This document shows positions 33,180 through 42,118 of a stretch of 64,000 nt of DNA, piece after piece. A model generated the notes under the pieces. It had not been told where the DNA came from, ran no database searches, and worked only from the letters and a program-made list of their open reading frames with translations. Each line of letters starts with the position of its first letter. The stretch's first letter is position 1. The stretch spans positions 61,702 through 125,701 of the forward strand of contig CAZVNZ010000006.1 of assembly GCA_964628515.1 (NCBI GenBank), given 5' to 3'. Both the position numbers and the translations under genes were made by a program. This DNA is from CAZVNZ01 sp964628515. Its GTDB lineage: Bacteria; Bacillota; Clostridia; Christensenellales; Christensenellaceae.

Positions 33180-34829
33180 ATGCAAAACAAAATAATAATA
33201 GTAGGCGGTGTGGCAGGCGGAGCGTCTGCGGCGGCTCGCTTAAGGCGACTAAATGAGGACGCAATCATCATCATAATGGAAAAAGGGGAGGCGATTTCCT
33301 ACGCAAATTGTGGCTTGCCCTACTACATTGGCGGTGTAATTAAGGAAAAATCCTCCCTAATGTTGCAAACACCCAAATCCTTTAATGCTCGATTTAATAT
33401 TGATGTGCGTGTTAATAACGAAGTTACGGCAATAAATAGGGCAAGCAAGAAAGTTACGGTTAAAAACACAAAAACAGGGGAAACATACGAAGAAGGCTAT
33501 GACAAGCTTATTTTAGCAATGGGCGCACAGCCGTTTATTCCTCTTGGTGATGATGTTGATTTAACGGGGGTTTTCACCCTTAGAAACACCGAGGACACCT
33601 TTAAAATCAAAGAGTTTATGGACAATAACAAGCCTCGTGAAGCTGTAATTGCAGGGGGTGGTTTTATAGGTGCGGAAATGGCGGAAAACCTTGCAAACGC
33701 AGGACTAAAAGTAACGATTGTAGAGCTTTCCGACCAAATAATTACCCCTCTTGATTATGATATGGCTAAAGAGGTTGAAAAGCATATGCAAAGCAAAGGG
33801 GTTAAGTTACTGCTTAAAAATGCTTTAAAAGAGGTAAAAGCCGGTAATAGCGGACTTGAAATCAGTTTAAGTGACAGAAAAATTAGCGCAGATATGCTAA
33901 TTTTGGCAATAGGTGTAAAACCCGTAAGCGAAATTGCAATAAGTGCAGGGCTTAAAACCAACGAAAAGGGGGGAATAATCACTAATGCCAATATGCGCAC
34001 AGAGGACGGAGATATTTACGGGGTGGGAGACGGCGTAGAGTGTGTAAACTTTGTAACTAAAAAACCCACTATGATACCCCTTGCCGGCCCTGCAAACAAA
34101 CAAGGGCGGATTGTAGCGGATAATATTTGCGGTGCTACTGTCAAGTATAACGGCACTCAAGGCAGTTCTATTTTAAAGATATTTGATTTAACGGTGGCAA
34201 CCACAGGAATCAACGAAAAAACGGCAAAAGCCCAAAATATAGATTACGATAAGGTGTATTTGTACTCACCTTCCCACGCAACCTATTATCCGGGAGGGGT
34301 TAGTATGTCCGCTAAAGCTTTGTATCACAAAAAAACGGGAAAAATTTTAGGTGTGCAAATAGTGGGTGGCGAAGGGGTGGATAAACGGTGCGATGTTATT
34401 GCAACAGCAATAAGATTTAACGCAACAGCCACAGACCTTTCAAATTTGGAGTTGTGTTATGCTCCCCCTTATTCTTCCGCAAAAGACCCTGTAAATATGA
34501 TAGGCTACGTAATAGAAAATGTGCTTACAGGCAAGGTTAAAAACTTTCATTGGCATGATATTTTAGAGATAAAACAGGACAAAAATGCTTGTTTGCTTGA
34601 TGTGCGCACTAAAAAAGAGTTTGAAAAGGGGAGTATGGAAGGTTTTATTAATATCCCCCTTGATGACTTGCGTGGCAACTTAGCATCGTTGGATAAAAGC
34701 AAAAAAATCTACGTAACCTGCCAAATAGGGCTAAGAGGCTATATTGCCTGTCGTATACTAACGCAAAAGGGCTTTGACTGCTATAATTTAAGTGGCGGAT
34801 ATCGGATTTATGATGTTGTTTTGGGGTGA
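33180..34829 (+). CDS. CoA-disulfide reductase with C-terminal rhodanese domain
   Basis: The 549-residue FAD/NAD(P)H disulfide reductase has the N-terminal FAD motif IIIVGGVAGGASAAARLRR and the single active-site Cys44 in SYANCGLPYYIGG. A second dinucleotide motif is VIAGGGFIGAEMAENL. A rhodanese domain occupies about residues 455-549 with its Cys in YVTCQIGLRGY. Fused enzymes of this type reduce CoA-disulfide or polysulfide/persulfide and help keep the cytoplasmic thiol or sulfur balance. ATG 33180, after AAGGAC, gives the normal N-terminus; GTG 33153 is in frame but adds a non-family extension. Confidence 0.93.
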   Translation: MQNKIIIVGGVAGGASAAARLRRLNEDAIIIIMEKGEAISYANCGLPYYIGGVIKEKSSLMLQTPKSFNARFNIDVRVNNEVTAINRASKKVTVKNTKTGETYEEGYDKLILAMGAQPFIPLGDDVDLTGVFTLRNTEDTFKIKEFMDNNKPREAVIAGGGFIGAEMAENLANAGLKVTIVELSDQIITPLDYDMAKEVEKHMQSKGVKLLLKNALKEVKAGNSGLEISLSDRKISADMLILAIGVKPVSEIAISAGLKTNEKGGIITNANMRTEDGDIYGVGDGVECVNFVTKKPTMIPLAGPANKQGRIVADNICGATVKYNGTQGSSILKIFDLTVATTGINEKTAKAQNIDYDKVYLYSPSHATYYPGGVSMSAKALYHKKTGKILGVQIVGGEGVDKRCDVIATAIRFNATATDLSNLELCYAPPYSSAKDPVNMIGYVIENVLTGKVKNFHWHDILEIKQDKNACLLDVRTKKEFEKGSMEGFINIPLDDLRGNLASLDKSKKIYVTCQIGLRGYIACRILTQKGFDCYNLSGGYRIYDVVLG

Positions 34830-34845
34830 GAGATAGGCTCCCCCC

Positions 34846-36216
34846 TCAACAATGCAAAATATTGGTATACTCGGAAATTTCCCGACTAACCGTAGCAATA
34901 TCCTCTATGCACAATTCGTGCACATTTTCATGAGCGGTAATGCGTGCAAAAGTTTTAATTTCCTCATTAGTGCAAACCAAAAAATTAGCCACTCGCTTAG
35001 TTGCAACCTCAATATCTAAACGTTTGCGCAATTCCTCGTTTTGCGTGGCAATGCCCACAGGACATTTTCCGCTGCCACAAATGCGATATTGCTGGCAACC
35101 AAGTGCCATTAATGCAGAGCTGGCAAGGGCTACACCATCCGCACCCATTGCAAGCGCCTTTGCAACGTCCGAGGCTACCCTAAGTCCGCCGGTTATTATT
35201 AAATCCATTTTAGAGTCTGCTTCATCAAGAAATTTTCTTGCTCTGTACAGGGCATAAATTGTGGGTATGCTGGTGGCATCACGCACTATTTTAGGGCTTG
35301 CCCCCGTGGCACCCCCTCTGCCGTCTATGGTAACAAAATCCGCATTTGCATATATGCAACATGCAAGATCTTTCTCCAAGCGTCCGGAGGCAATTTTAAC
35401 GCCAATAGGTCTGCCCTCGGAGGCAAATCTAAGCATTTTAATAAGCTCCTTTAACTCCTCTTTTGTGTTTACATCGGGAAATTTAGACGGGCTTATAATA
35501 TCTTTGCCAATGCTTTTTTTACGAATTTCCGCAATTTCCGCAGTTACTTTATCTCCGGGCAAATGCCCACCCATTCCGGGCTTTGTGCCCTGCCCAATCT
35601 TAATTTCTATGGCGTCCGCTCTCTTTAAATTTTCGGGAGTAACGCTGTATTTGTTTGGCACATACTCAAAAATATATTTGTAAGAAGCATCCATCTCTTC
35701 GGGGAGTATCCCTCCTTCTCCACTGCACATTGCGGTTTTTGCCATTGCACTGCCTTTGGCTAAAGCAATTTTTGCCTCTCTTGAAAGTGCGCCGAAAGAC
35801 ATATGAGACACAAAAACAGGGGAGTCTAAAACCATAGGTTTTTTTGCATTTTTTCCGATGATGGTAGTGGTACATATTTCTGTATGTTCGTCTAAAGGGG
35901 GTGGGTCTATCTGGCATCCCAAAATCGTAATACTATCCCAAGAAGGCATAGGTATTTGCGTGCCCATTGCCTCTATTACAGGCTTTCCCGTAACCGCCAT
36001 TCTGTGTATTTCGTCCATATATCTTACCGTGGAATCCTCTCTGTAATATTCCTGCGAGTATTCAAGCGGGCTGGTTGGTGCAAGTGCAAAATTTTCCTCG
36101 TTTTGCTTTTGCTCCACCGCATGTTGACCGCACACGGGGCATATTACCTCCTTAGCTGTGTTAGCATCATCAACGGTAAAAACATGAGTACATACCCTGC
36201 ATATAAACTTTCTCAT
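34846..36216 (-). CDS. FMN-binding glutamate-synthase-like protein with N-terminal rubredoxin-like domain
   Basis: The 456-residue protein starts with a small zinc/iron ribbon (C6, C9, C26, C29: FICRVC, VICPVCG) and continues with the FMN-binding TIM barrel of the glutamate synthase large subunit (SPLEYSQEY, SHMSFGALSREAKIALAKGS, IKIGQGTKPGMGGHLPGDKV, TIDGRGGATGASPKIV, ITGGLRVASDVAKALAMGAD). The cluster-binding Cys segment is CGSGKCPVGIATQ. No amidotransferase or small GltD-like subunit is next to it. It is like the archaeal-type stand-alone GltB; true activity may differ. It is convergent with the preceding gene. Confidence 0.85.
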   Translation of the reverse strand: MRKFICRVCTHVFTVDDANTAKEVICPVCGQHAVEQKQNEENFALAPTSPLEYSQEYYREDSTVRYMDEIHRMAVTGKPVIEAMGTQIPMPSWDSITILGCQIDPPPLDEHTEICTTTIIGKNAKKPMVLDSPVFVSHMSFGALSREAKIALAKGSAMAKTAMCSGEGGILPEEMDASYKYIFEYVPNKYSVTPENLKRADAIEIKIGQGTKPGMGGHLPGDKVTAEIAEIRKKSIGKDIISPSKFPDVNTKEELKELIKMLRFASEGRPIGVKIASGRLEKDLACCIYANADFVTIDGRGGATGASPKIVRDATSIPTIYALYRARKFLDEADSKMDLIITGGLRVASDVAKALAMGADGVALASSALMALGCQQYRICGSGKCPVGIATQNEELRKRLDIEVATKRVANFLVCTNEEIKTFARITAHENVHELCIEDIATVSREISEYTNILHC

Positions 36217-36363
36217 AGCACACCTCTAAAATTCTAAATGATAATTATTATTAATTGGATTATATTTTATATTATACATAAAATTTGCCAAAATGCAATA
36301 GATCTATCCTTTAAAAAGCTACAGAATTTCCGTAAAATAAGGGGAGGCAACCACCAAACCAAC

Positions 36364-36392
36364 TTGACTATTACCCCCCACTAATATATAAT
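36364..36392 (+). promoter_or_regulatory. Promoter of the surface-sugar operon
   Basis: TTGACT (36364-36369), 17-base spacer, TATAAT (36387-36392), 31 bases before the first start codon. The upstream noncoding part (36217-36363) shows nothing else. Confidence 0.7.
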
Positions 36393-36422
36393 TTATATAT
36401 ATTTATGGGAAGGGTATGTAAT

Positions 36423-37418
36423 ATGGATTTTTACAAAAACAAAAAAGTAGTTGTTACAGGAGCAGACGGTTTTATAGGCTCTCACCTAACACAAATGTTG
36501 GCAGAAAAGGGAGCAAAAGTAAAGGCGCTTGCCATTTATAATTCCTTTAATAATTGGGGTTGGTTAGAAGATATAGAAGATAAAACAAACATAGAGGTTA
36601 TTTGCGGAGATGTGCGGGACAGCGCTTTTTGCAGAGAGCTTGTACGTGGTGCGGATATGGTGTTTAACTTAGCGGCGCTAATTGCAATTCCCTATTCTTA
36701 TATTGCGCCGGAAAGCTATGTGGATACCAACATAAACGGTGCGCTTAATATTTGTCAGGCGGCAAAAGAGCTTGGGATGATACGTGTAATACAAATTTCC
36801 ACAAGCGAGGTTTACGGCACGGCTAAATATGTGCCCATAGACGAAAAACACCCTTTGCAACCTCAATCGCCATACAGCGCAACCAAAATAGGCTCGGATT
36901 CTATAGCTATGAGCTTTTACAACGCCTTTGAGCTTCCTGTAACCATAGCAAGACCATTTAACACCTACGGGCCACGGCAATCGGCAAGAGCGGTAATACC
37001 CACTATTATCTCTCAAATTGCATCCAGGTACAAGGAAATCAAGTTAGGAGATGTTTCTCCCACAAGAGATTTTAACTATGTTAAGGACACCTGCAAAGGC
37101 TTAATGATGATAGGTAGCTGCGAAAAAACCGTAGGAGAGACGGTAAACATAGGCTCTAACTTTGAAATAAGCGTGGGAGACACGGTAAAAAAAATCAAGG
37201 AAATTATGCAAAGCGATGTTAAAATAATCACAGACGAACAGCGCATACGCCCAAAAGGTAGCGAAGTACACAGACTGTGGTGCGATAACACTAAAATAAA
37301 TCAACTAACAGGCTTTACTCCGGATTATTCCATAGACGAAGGGCTAAAACTCACAATAGACTGGTTTACTCGGGAGGAAAATTTAATAAAATACAAGGCA
37401 GGTATATATAATGTCTAA
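36423..37418 (+). CDS. NAD-dependent nucleotide-sugar 4,6-dehydratase (LegB-like)
   Basis: A 331-residue extended SDR. TGADGFIGSH binds NAD; STSEVYGT and the catalytic pair YSATK are present, with the ARPFNTYGPRQSARAVIP substrate loop. The N-terminus and the YNSFNNWGWL stretch match LegB, the NDP-GlcNAc 4,6-dehydratase of legionaminic acid synthesis. Here the downstream genes instead suit a 3-amino-3,6-dideoxyhexose. ATG 36423 is chosen with GGGAAGGG (36406-36413) as ribosome site; ATG 36405 is upstream in frame. It overlaps the next gene by 8 bases. Confidence 0.85.
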   Translation: MDFYKNKKVVVTGADGFIGSHLTQMLAEKGAKVKALAIYNSFNNWGWLEDIEDKTNIEVICGDVRDSAFCRELVRGADMVFNLAALIAIPYSYIAPESYVDTNINGALNICQAAKELGMIRVIQISTSEVYGTAKYVPIDEKHPLQPQSPYSATKIGSDSIAMSFYNAFELPVTIARPFNTYGPRQSARAVIPTIISQIASRYKEIKLGDVSPTRDFNYVKDTCKGLMMIGSCEKTVGETVNIGSNFEISVGDTVKKIKEIMQSDVKIITDEQRIRPKGSEVHRLWCDNTKINQLTGFTPDYSIDEGLKLTIDWFTREENLIKYKAGIYNV

Positions 37419-38118
37419 AAAAGCGGTGATACTGTCGGGGGGGCTTGGTACACGGCTAAGACCTTTTACAGAGGCAATTCCTAAGCCACTTTTGCCCATA
37501 GGCGAAAAAGCGGTGCTGGAAATTCAAATAGAGCATTTAAAAAAATTCGGGTTTGAGGAAATTATTCTTGCAACCAACTACAAATCGGACTATATAGAAA
37601 ACTTTTTTGGTGATGGTAGCAGATACGGTGTAGATTTAATCATAAGCAAAGAAGAAAAACCTTTAGGCACCGTAGGCCCCATTAAACTCATAGAGGAAAG
37701 ACTGAAAGACGACCCATTCATCATCATGAACGGGGACATAATAACCCTTGTGGATATGGGAAATTTATACGATTTTGCGTGCAGTAACGAGGCGTTGCTA
37801 AATGTTTCCATTAAAAAAATCGTAACCCCCTATGCTTTTGGCAACATTTTTTTCGATGGTGATAGAGTTACAAACATAGAAGAAAAGGCGGATATTATAA
37901 CATATGCGTTAGCCGGCATTTACGTGATGAAACCGGGAATTTTCGACCTTATACCCAAAGATGAATACTATGGTATGGATTCGCTGATATTAAAAATGCT
38001 TGAGGGGAAACAGCCTATTTATAAATACGAAATCAACGAATATTGGCTGGATATAGGAAGAATAGAGGACTACGAAAAAGCAAACGATGCCTATAAAAAA
38101 ATATACGGTGAGGGTTGA
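37411..38118 (+). CDS. Nucleotidyltransferase (NDP-sugar pyrophosphorylase)
   Basis: The 235-residue enzyme has the nucleotide-binding LSGGLGTRLRPFTEAIPKPL and metal/sugar motifs FIIMNGDIIT and EYWLDIGRIEDYEKAN. It couples a sugar-1-phosphate to an NTP. There is no C-terminal left-handed helix or CBS domain, so it resembles short ManC/RmlA/PtmE-type enzymes. It would supply the substrate for the dehydratase encoded just upstream. Base preference (GTP, dTTP, CTP) cannot be read. Confidence 0.88.
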   Translation: MSKKAVILSGGLGTRLRPFTEAIPKPLLPIGEKAVLEIQIEHLKKFGFEEIILATNYKSDYIENFFGDGSRYGVDLIISKEEKPLGTVGPIKLIEERLKDDPFIIMNGDIITLVDMGNLYDFACSNEALLNVSIKKIVTPYAFGNIFFDGDRVTNIEEKADIITYALAGIYVMKPGIFDLIPKDEYYGMDSLILKMLEGKQPIYKYEINEYWLDIGRIEDYEKANDAYKKIYGEG

Positions 38119-38954
38119 TGAAAAAGGGTGTATTGGTAACGGGTGCGGACGGCTTTATAGGCAAAAAACTTTCACATATGCTAAAAAGCGACTACGAAGT
38201 CAGCACATTTAGCATAGGTGATGGTGATATTGCAAATGACGAGCTAAAATTTAAGGATATTTCTCATGTTTTTCATTTAGCGGCGCTCACTTTTGTGCCG
38301 TATAGTTGGGAAAATCCAAAGGAATTTTACAGAGTAAATGTACAGGGGACGGAAAATGTGCTGGATTTTTGCAAAAATAACGGTGCGTCCCTTACTTTTA
38401 TAAGCACATATGTGTACGGTATGCCAAAATACCTGCCAATAGACGAAAATCACCCTATAGACCCAAACTCTCCCTACAACCACAGCAAATATTTGGCAGA
38501 ACAGCTATGCAATTTTTATTCGGCTAATTTTGGGGTGCAAACAACTGTGTTGCGCCCTTTTAATATTTACGGCAAAGGGCAGGCACAACACTTTTTAATT
38601 CCGGAAATTGTAGGGCAACTTTTAGACACTACCAAACCCGAAATAAAATTGCAAACCCTAACGCCTAAACGGGATTATGTGCATATAAATGATGTAATTT
38701 CTGCACTTATGCTAACTTTAAACCAAAAGAAATCCGCAACCTACAACATTGCAAGCGGTGTAAGCGTAAGTGTGGGGGAAATTGCAGATATTGTTAAAAA
38801 GGTAAGCGGAATAAACAAAGGGGTAGTAAGCGCAAACATAGAGCGAAAAAACGAAGTAACGGACATTTGTGCAGACATTTCCTTTGCAAAAGCAAATTTA
38901 GGATGGCAACCCGGTGTTAGTTTTGAGGAGGGGATTGGGGAGCTTGTTAGATGA
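38118..38954 (+). CDS. NAD-dependent epimerase/dehydratase (SDR)
   Basis: The 279-residue extended SDR has TGADGFIGKK (NAD binding), STYVYGMPKYL (catalytic Thr/Ser region) and YNHSKYLAEQL (YxxxK). ATG 38118 overlaps the previous TGA. A second SDR beside the LegB-like protein may be a 4-reductase, an epimerase or a second dehydratase of the same NDP-sugar pathway. It ends in ATGA overlap with the next gene. Confidence 0.85.
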   Translation: MKKGVLVTGADGFIGKKLSHMLKSDYEVSTFSIGDGDIANDELKFKDISHVFHLAALTFVPYSWENPKEFYRVNVQGTENVLDFCKNNGASLTFISTYVYGMPKYLPIDENHPIDPNSPYNHSKYLAEQLCNFYSANFGVQTTVLRPFNIYGKGQAQHFLIPEIVGQLLDTTKPEIKLQTLTPKRDYVHINDVISALMLTLNQKKSATYNIASGVSVSVGEIADIVKKVSGINKGVVSANIERKNEVTDICADISFAKANLGWQPGVSFEEGIGELVR

Positions 38955-39469
38955 AATTAAGAAGTTTACAAAAAAAGGATATTCCCTATATGTTGGAATG
39001 GATGCAAGATAAAGATATTGCAAAGCAATTTCAGCAAGATATGCAAAGCAAAACGCCCCAAGATGTATTGGATTACATAGAAAAAAGCGAGAAGGATGAT
39101 ACTCTGACAAACTTTGCAATAGTGGACGAAAAAGACGAATATTTAGGCACAATAACCCTTAAAAATATAGATAACATCAATAAAAACGCAGAGTATGCCA
39201 TAGCTTTAAGAAAAAAAGCCATAGGGCAGGGGGTAGCGCATTTTGCAACGACAGGTATATTGGAATATGCATTTTTAAAGCTTAATTTAAACCGAGTTTA
39301 TCTAAATGTACTTTCAGATAACCTAAGAGCAATAAAATTTTACGAGAAATTCGGTTTTAGTTTTGAGGGAGAATTTAAAGCGCATCTTTGCCTAAAGGGC
39401 GAATTTAAAAACCTAAAATGGTACGCAATACTAAAGGAAAATTATATAAAAGGCGGTAAATCTAAGTGA
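38951..39469 (+). CDS. GNAT-family acetyltransferase (RimJ/RimL type)
   Basis: The 172-residue protein has the GNAT acetyl-CoA site (RKKAIGQGVAHFATTGILEY, about residues 86-105) and the C-terminal LNRVYLNVLSDNLRAIKFYE typical of RimJ/RimL and of sugar N-acetyltransferases. Placed between an SDR and a sugar aminotransferase gene, with ATGA/GTGA overlaps on both sides, it is the best candidate for N-acetylating the amino sugar. Confidence 0.85.
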   Translation: MKLRSLQKKDIPYMLEWMQDKDIAKQFQQDMQSKTPQDVLDYIEKSEKDDTLTNFAIVDEKDEYLGTITLKNIDNINKNAEYAIALRKKAIGQGVAHFATTGILEYAFLKLNLNRVYLNVLSDNLRAIKFYEKFGFSFEGEFKAHLCLKGEFKNLKWYAILKENYIKGGKSK

Positions 39470-40572
39470 AAATACCGGCAAACGTGCTAAAAAACGAGTT
39501 TTTATTGCATAGTGTTGAGTACGAAAAAAAGGCAATAGAGGTACTAAGGAGCGGTTGGTACGTTTTAGGCAGGGAAGTCATAGCATTTGAAGAAGAATTT
39601 GCCAACTACATAGGCACAAAAAACTGCGTAGGGGTAGGCAACGGTTTGGACGCAATTTACCTTGCATTAAGAGCCTTGGGAATATCAAAAGGGGACGAAG
39701 TTATAGTGCAGGCAAACGCATATATTGCCTGTGTAATTGGCATAACGCAAACGGGCGCAACCCCCGTTTTTGTAGAGCCGGACGAGTATTTCAGCATAGA
39801 TGCTTCAAAAATAGAGGAAAAGATTACGAACAAAACAAAAGCCTTGTTAATAGTCCATTTATATGGGCACTCCGCTGATATGGATAGGGTTTTGGAAGTG
39901 GCAAAAAAGTATAATTTGTTTTTGGTGGAAGATTGCGCTCAATCTCATGGCACATGTTTTAAAAACAAGAAAACAGGCAGTTTTGGAGATGTGGGATGCT
40001 TTAGTTTCTATCCGTCAAAAACCATTGGTGGTTTTGGAGACGGTGGTGCCATTGTTACCAATGATGATGATATTGCAAGCAAAGTTAAAGTATTGCGTAA
40101 TTACGGAAGCGAAAAACGTTATTACAATGAGGTTGTGGGCGTAAATTCCCGTTTAGACGAAATGCAGGCAGGGCTACTGCGTATTAAACTAAAATATGTA
40201 AATGACTCCCTAATGCAAAGACAAAAAATATGCGAAAGCTACTTAAAAGAAATCGAAAATAACGCAATTATTCTGCCTAAAATAAGGGAGGATACCTATG
40301 TTGCGTGGCATCAGTTTGTTATACGCACAAACAGCAGGGATGCTTTTGCGGATTATCTCAAAAATAAAGAAATAGACAGTATAATACACTATCCTATACC
40401 CCCACATCTGTCTAAGGCTTACGAATATTTAAAGATTAAACAGGGCAGTTTGCCTGCTACGGAAAACTACGCAAATACCATGCTTTCCTTGCCCCTTTAT
40501 ATCGGGATGACGACAGAAGAGCAAAATTACGTTATTAATGTGGTAAATCAATATAAACAGGGGGATGTTTAA
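39466..40572 (+). CDS. DegT/DnrJ/EryC1-family sugar aminotransferase
   Basis: The 368-residue PLP enzyme starts with GTG at 39466 (GTGA overlap). Markers: VLGREVIAFEEEFANYIG, GNGLDAIYLALRALGI, HLYGHSADMDRVLEV, DCAQSHGTCFKNKKTGSFGD, FYPSKTIGGFGDGGAIVT with the PLP-binding Lys, and NSRLDEMQAGLLRIKL. FdtB/QdtB-type enzymes in this family aminate C3 of dTDP-3-keto-6-deoxyhexoses, which fits the FdtA-like gene next to it. Confidence 0.9.
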   Translation: MKIPANVLKNEFLLHSVEYEKKAIEVLRSGWYVLGREVIAFEEEFANYIGTKNCVGVGNGLDAIYLALRALGISKGDEVIVQANAYIACVIGITQTGATPVFVEPDEYFSIDASKIEEKITNKTKALLIVHLYGHSADMDRVLEVAKKYNLFLVEDCAQSHGTCFKNKKTGSFGDVGCFSFYPSKTIGGFGDGGAIVTNDDDIASKVKVLRNYGSEKRYYNEVVGVNSRLDEMQAGLLRIKLKYVNDSLMQRQKICESYLKEIENNAIILPKIREDTYVAWHQFVIRTNSRDAFADYLKNKEIDSIIHYPIPPHLSKAYEYLKIKQGSLPATENYANTMLSLPLYIGMTTEEQNYVINVVNQYKQGDV

Positions 40573-40977
40573 GTGGACAAACCAAGGCTTATTGAGTTTA
40601 ATCAAAATGGAGACGAAAAGGGAAAACTTGTTGTAGTTGAGGCTAATAAGGATATTCCTTTCGATATTAAGCGTGTATTTTATATTTATGATTCCCTTAA
40701 AAGCACGGTACGGGGCAAGCATGCAAACAGGAAAACCAAATTTGTGCTGATAAATGTTTCGGGGACTTCAAAAGTGCGTGTAACGGATGGATTTCACGAG
40801 GAAGTATTCGAGCTTAATCGTGCGCATATAGGGGTGTATATTCCTGCAATGTTTTGGAAGGATATGTACGATTTTAGCGAGGATTCCGTACTGCTGTGCG
40901 TCGCAAGCGAGCTTTACGACCCTACGGAATACATACGCAATTACGAGGACTATTTAAAAGAGGTTAAAGGAAAATGA
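40573..40977 (+). CDS. FdtA/QdtA-like sugar 3,4-ketoisomerase (cupin)
   Basis: The 134-residue cupin starts at GTG 40573 immediately after the aminotransferase stop. GKLVVVEANKDIPFDIKRVF, RGKHANRKTKFVLINVSG and the YIPAMFWKDMYDFS C-terminal part match FdtA/QdtA, which convert dTDP-4-keto-6-deoxyglucose to the 3-keto isomer. The GKHAN segment carries the His expected in the active site. With the dehydratase, aminotransferase and GNAT genes this completes an NDP-3-acetamido-3,6-dideoxyhexose route. Confidence 0.85.
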   Translation: MDKPRLIEFNQNGDEKGKLVVVEANKDIPFDIKRVFYIYDSLKSTVRGKHANRKTKFVLINVSGTSKVRVTDGFHEEVFELNRAHIGVYIPAMFWKDMYDFSEDSVLLCVASELYDPTEYIRNYEDYLKEVKGK

Positions 40978-41906
40978 CAAAGCTATCCATAATAATTCCC
41001 GTTTACTTTAACGAAGGAAATTTAATACCTCTATACAAAGATATGGAAGAAAAAGTGCTAAAAATCCTTGATTGCAATTACGAAATTGTGTTTATAGACG
41101 ACGGCTCAGCAGATAATTCCTACTCGGTTTTGTGCGAACTGCAAAAAAATCACAGCCACATAAAAATAGTAAAGCTGTCAAGAAATTTTGGCTCGCACTC
41201 CGCAATATTAGCCGGTTTTTCCTATTGCACAGGGGACGCGGCAGTAATAAAAGCGGCGGATTTACAAGAGCCTTCCGAGTTAATATTAGATATGTACGAA
41301 AGCTGGAAAAAGGGCAACAAGGTGGTTTTAGCAGTGAGAGAGGGCAGGGAGGAATCTGTGGGCACAAAAATTTTTGCAAAAGCCTACTACGGACTAACAC
41401 GCAAATTTGCCTTGCCGGATATGCCAAAAGGCGGTTTTGATTGTTGCTTAATAGACAGAAAAGTTATAAAAGCATTAGACATGATGGACGAAAAAAACAC
41501 CTCTATAATGGGGCAAATACTATGGTGCGGATTTAAGCGAGATGTTATTTACTATGTTAGAAAAGCAAGAGAAATCGGCACTTCCAAATGGACACTTAAA
41601 AAAAAGCTAAATTTAGTATACGATACATTATTCGGATTTTCCTACGCACCCATAAAATTTCTAACCATAATAGGCACAATATTTGCGTTAGTGGCAGTAA
41701 TTTGGGGAATTGTAATACTAATTAGCAGAATTGCAGGCAGTATAGATGTAACAGGATGGACGGCAATGATGCTACTAATTTTGTTCTCCTCCGGATTAAT
41801 TTTATTTGGAATGGGGATTATAGGGGAATACCTATGGAGAACCTTCGATGCGGCACGAAACCGCCCGCCCTATATTGTGGATGAGGTTAGGGATGAGGGG
41901 GAGTGA
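40974..41906 (+). CDS. GT2-family membrane glycosyltransferase (DPM1/ArnC/GtrB-like)
   Basis: The 310-residue protein has the GT2 N-terminus LSIIIPVYFNEGNLIPLYKD, VFIDDGSADNS, and AADLQEP in place of the DxD motif, as in polyprenyl-phosphate glycosyltransferases. Two C-terminal transmembrane helices (about 235-260 and 268-292) and the ending GEYLWRTFDAARNRPPYIV are typical. It probably transfers a sugar to undecaprenyl phosphate on the cytoplasmic side. Confidence 0.9.
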   Translation: MTKLSIIIPVYFNEGNLIPLYKDMEEKVLKILDCNYEIVFIDDGSADNSYSVLCELQKNHSHIKIVKLSRNFGSHSAILAGFSYCTGDAAVIKAADLQEPSELILDMYESWKKGNKVVLAVREGREESVGTKIFAKAYYGLTRKFALPDMPKGGFDCCLIDRKVIKALDMMDEKNTSIMGQILWCGFKRDVIYYVRKAREIGTSKWTLKKKLNLVYDTLFGFSYAPIKFLTIIGTIFALVAVIWGIVILISRIAGSIDVTGWTAMMLLILFSSGLILFGMGIIGEYLWRTFDAARNRPPYIVDEVRDEGE

Positions 41907-41946
41907 GAACAGCTTAGGGTATATATGCAATATAGCGCATAACAGC

Positions 41947-42021
41947 ATATAACACGTCACTATTACATATAAATGTGTTATATACAGAAAAACCGATTAA
42001 ATAGCGCAAATGTGCTATTTA
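41947..42021. promoter_or_regulatory. AT-rich intergenic inverted repeats before the Gfo/Idh gene
   Basis: Two perfect inverted repeats: ATATAACAC (41947-41955) with GTGTTATAT (41975-41983), and TAAATAGC (41998-42005) with GCTATTTA (42014-42021). Short direct repeats of AATAACAT follow up to about 42097. They may mark transcript ends and a new promoter between the glycosyltransferase and the next gene. Confidence 0.45.
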
Positions 42022-42118
42022 TATGTTGAAAAGCTCTGAAAATTATGTTAGAATATCAACATTATTACATAATAGCATAATAACATAATAACATAAATTA
42101 CATAGAGGAGTAGTATTT

